Source: Doryteuthis pealeii
Taxonomy: Eukaryota; Mollusca; Cephalopoda; Myopsida; Loliginidae
Length of the DNA: 64,000 nucleotides
Assembly: GCA_023376005.1 (NCBI GenBank)
Contig: CM042176.1
Span: 15,090,608 to 15,154,607, forward strand
Direction: 5' to 3'
The notes beneath the pieces were generated by a model. The model did not search any database. It worked only from the letters and a program-made list of their open reading frames with translations, and had not been told where the DNA came from. The position numbers and the translations under genes are program-made. The stretch's first letter is position 1; the number at the start of each line of letters is the position of its first letter. Positions 63,655 through 64,000 of the stretch are shown here, piece after piece.

Positions 63655-63878
63655 AACGGGGCGGCCTAAAGTCGGTATCAACCAGTCAGCGAGGGAGTCT
63701 ATCCCCTTTTCAATAGCGCTAGACCAAGGAGATTGTTTTATACCTACCATCAGCTCCTTACTTTACCGCACAGATCCTGTGCTACTCATACGCTGAGTTG
63801 GCGAGGACCGGTATCGAACTAGGAACCTTGTGGTTTCTAGCCAAACGCTCTACCGACTGAGCTAACCCAGCCCCTTGA
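63655..63878 (-). mobile_element. SINE-A, full-length, minus strand
   Basis: Flanked by agctaaatagta (63643-63654) and agctaaataata (63879-63890). The head (ggctgggttagctcagtcgg on the minus strand) and B box are well preserved; a short body deletion lies near 63742. Confidence 0.85.
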
Positions 63879-64000
63879 AGCTAAATAATACATTTTAAAA
63901 AAAAGAAAAACAGCTGATTTTTTTTTATGAATGAATTTTCGGTCTCTCTTGAAATGTGATATCTAAAAAAGTGAAAAATCGACCTACCCTAATCCACAAG

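Larger units (their letters stand above)
62814..63995. repeat. Interleaved inverted repeats
   Basis: Pair A: 62814-62978 with 63486-63625 (gataacggttggaagattaa, caagagtaagaatat, gtctcatttttaaccagagg). Pair B: 62985-63030 with 63960-63995 (agggtaggtcgatttttcac). The order is A-B-A'-B'. Between lie a hairpin repeat (63110-63215) and a SINE-A. Confidence 0.75.

Overview
The window is from an animal nuclear genome: AT-rich, with canonical GT-AG introns, tRNA-derived SINEs, LINE tails, Helitron-like and mariner elements, foldback MITEs and very long microsatellites. One split gene, several SINE families and this repeat style suggest a lophotrochozoan invertebrate, most likely a gastropod-like mollusc. 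That assignment is an inference; no sequence here names the species. A run of 100 N (41401-41500) and many single-base indels in repeats point to a draft long-read assembly.

Gene content: I can support one protein-coding gene. It lies on the minus strand and encodes a nose-resistant-to-fluoxetine (NRF-6)-like multi-pass acyltransferase. Eleven coding exons run from the start codon at 38348 down to 2167. All ten junctions have GT-AG sites and matching codon phases, giving 498 complete codons plus 2 nt. The protein starts with a signal peptide and the Cys-rich NRF domain, then continues into the acyltransferase-3 membrane domain. The last part of the membrane domain should lie beyond the left edge of the window.

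What is unusual about the gene: (1) a tandem 2.8-kb duplication (about 16840-19683 and 19684-22502) carries exons 5 and 6 twice; the two pairs cannot both be used because of codon phase, and one copy of exon 6 has a 1-bp frameshift; (2) inside the same intron, on the opposite strand, sits an exon-like piece encoding the conserved LTYCAYLIH C-terminal motif of the same family; (3) the acceptor of exon 2 abuts about 1.8 kb of almost pure pyrimidine on the coding strand; (4) the acceptor and first 20 nt of exon 4 are tandemly duplicated; (5) a near-perfect palindrome lies about 100 bp upstream of the start codon.

Layout: 1-2166, repeats past the last exon seen; 2167-38348, the gene, with introns full of repeats; 38349-41400, palindrome, a Helitron-like element and direct repeats; 41401-41500, gap; 41501-64000, no gene seen, with SINEs, a LINE tail with a twin-priming inversion, minisatellites with 18-, 29- and 48-bp units, GA/CT tracts of 0.4-1.2 kb, nested Helitron-like elements, tRNA-like SINE clusters and interleaved inverted repeats. 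Most open frames in the second half are microsatellite or minisatellite frames, not genes.
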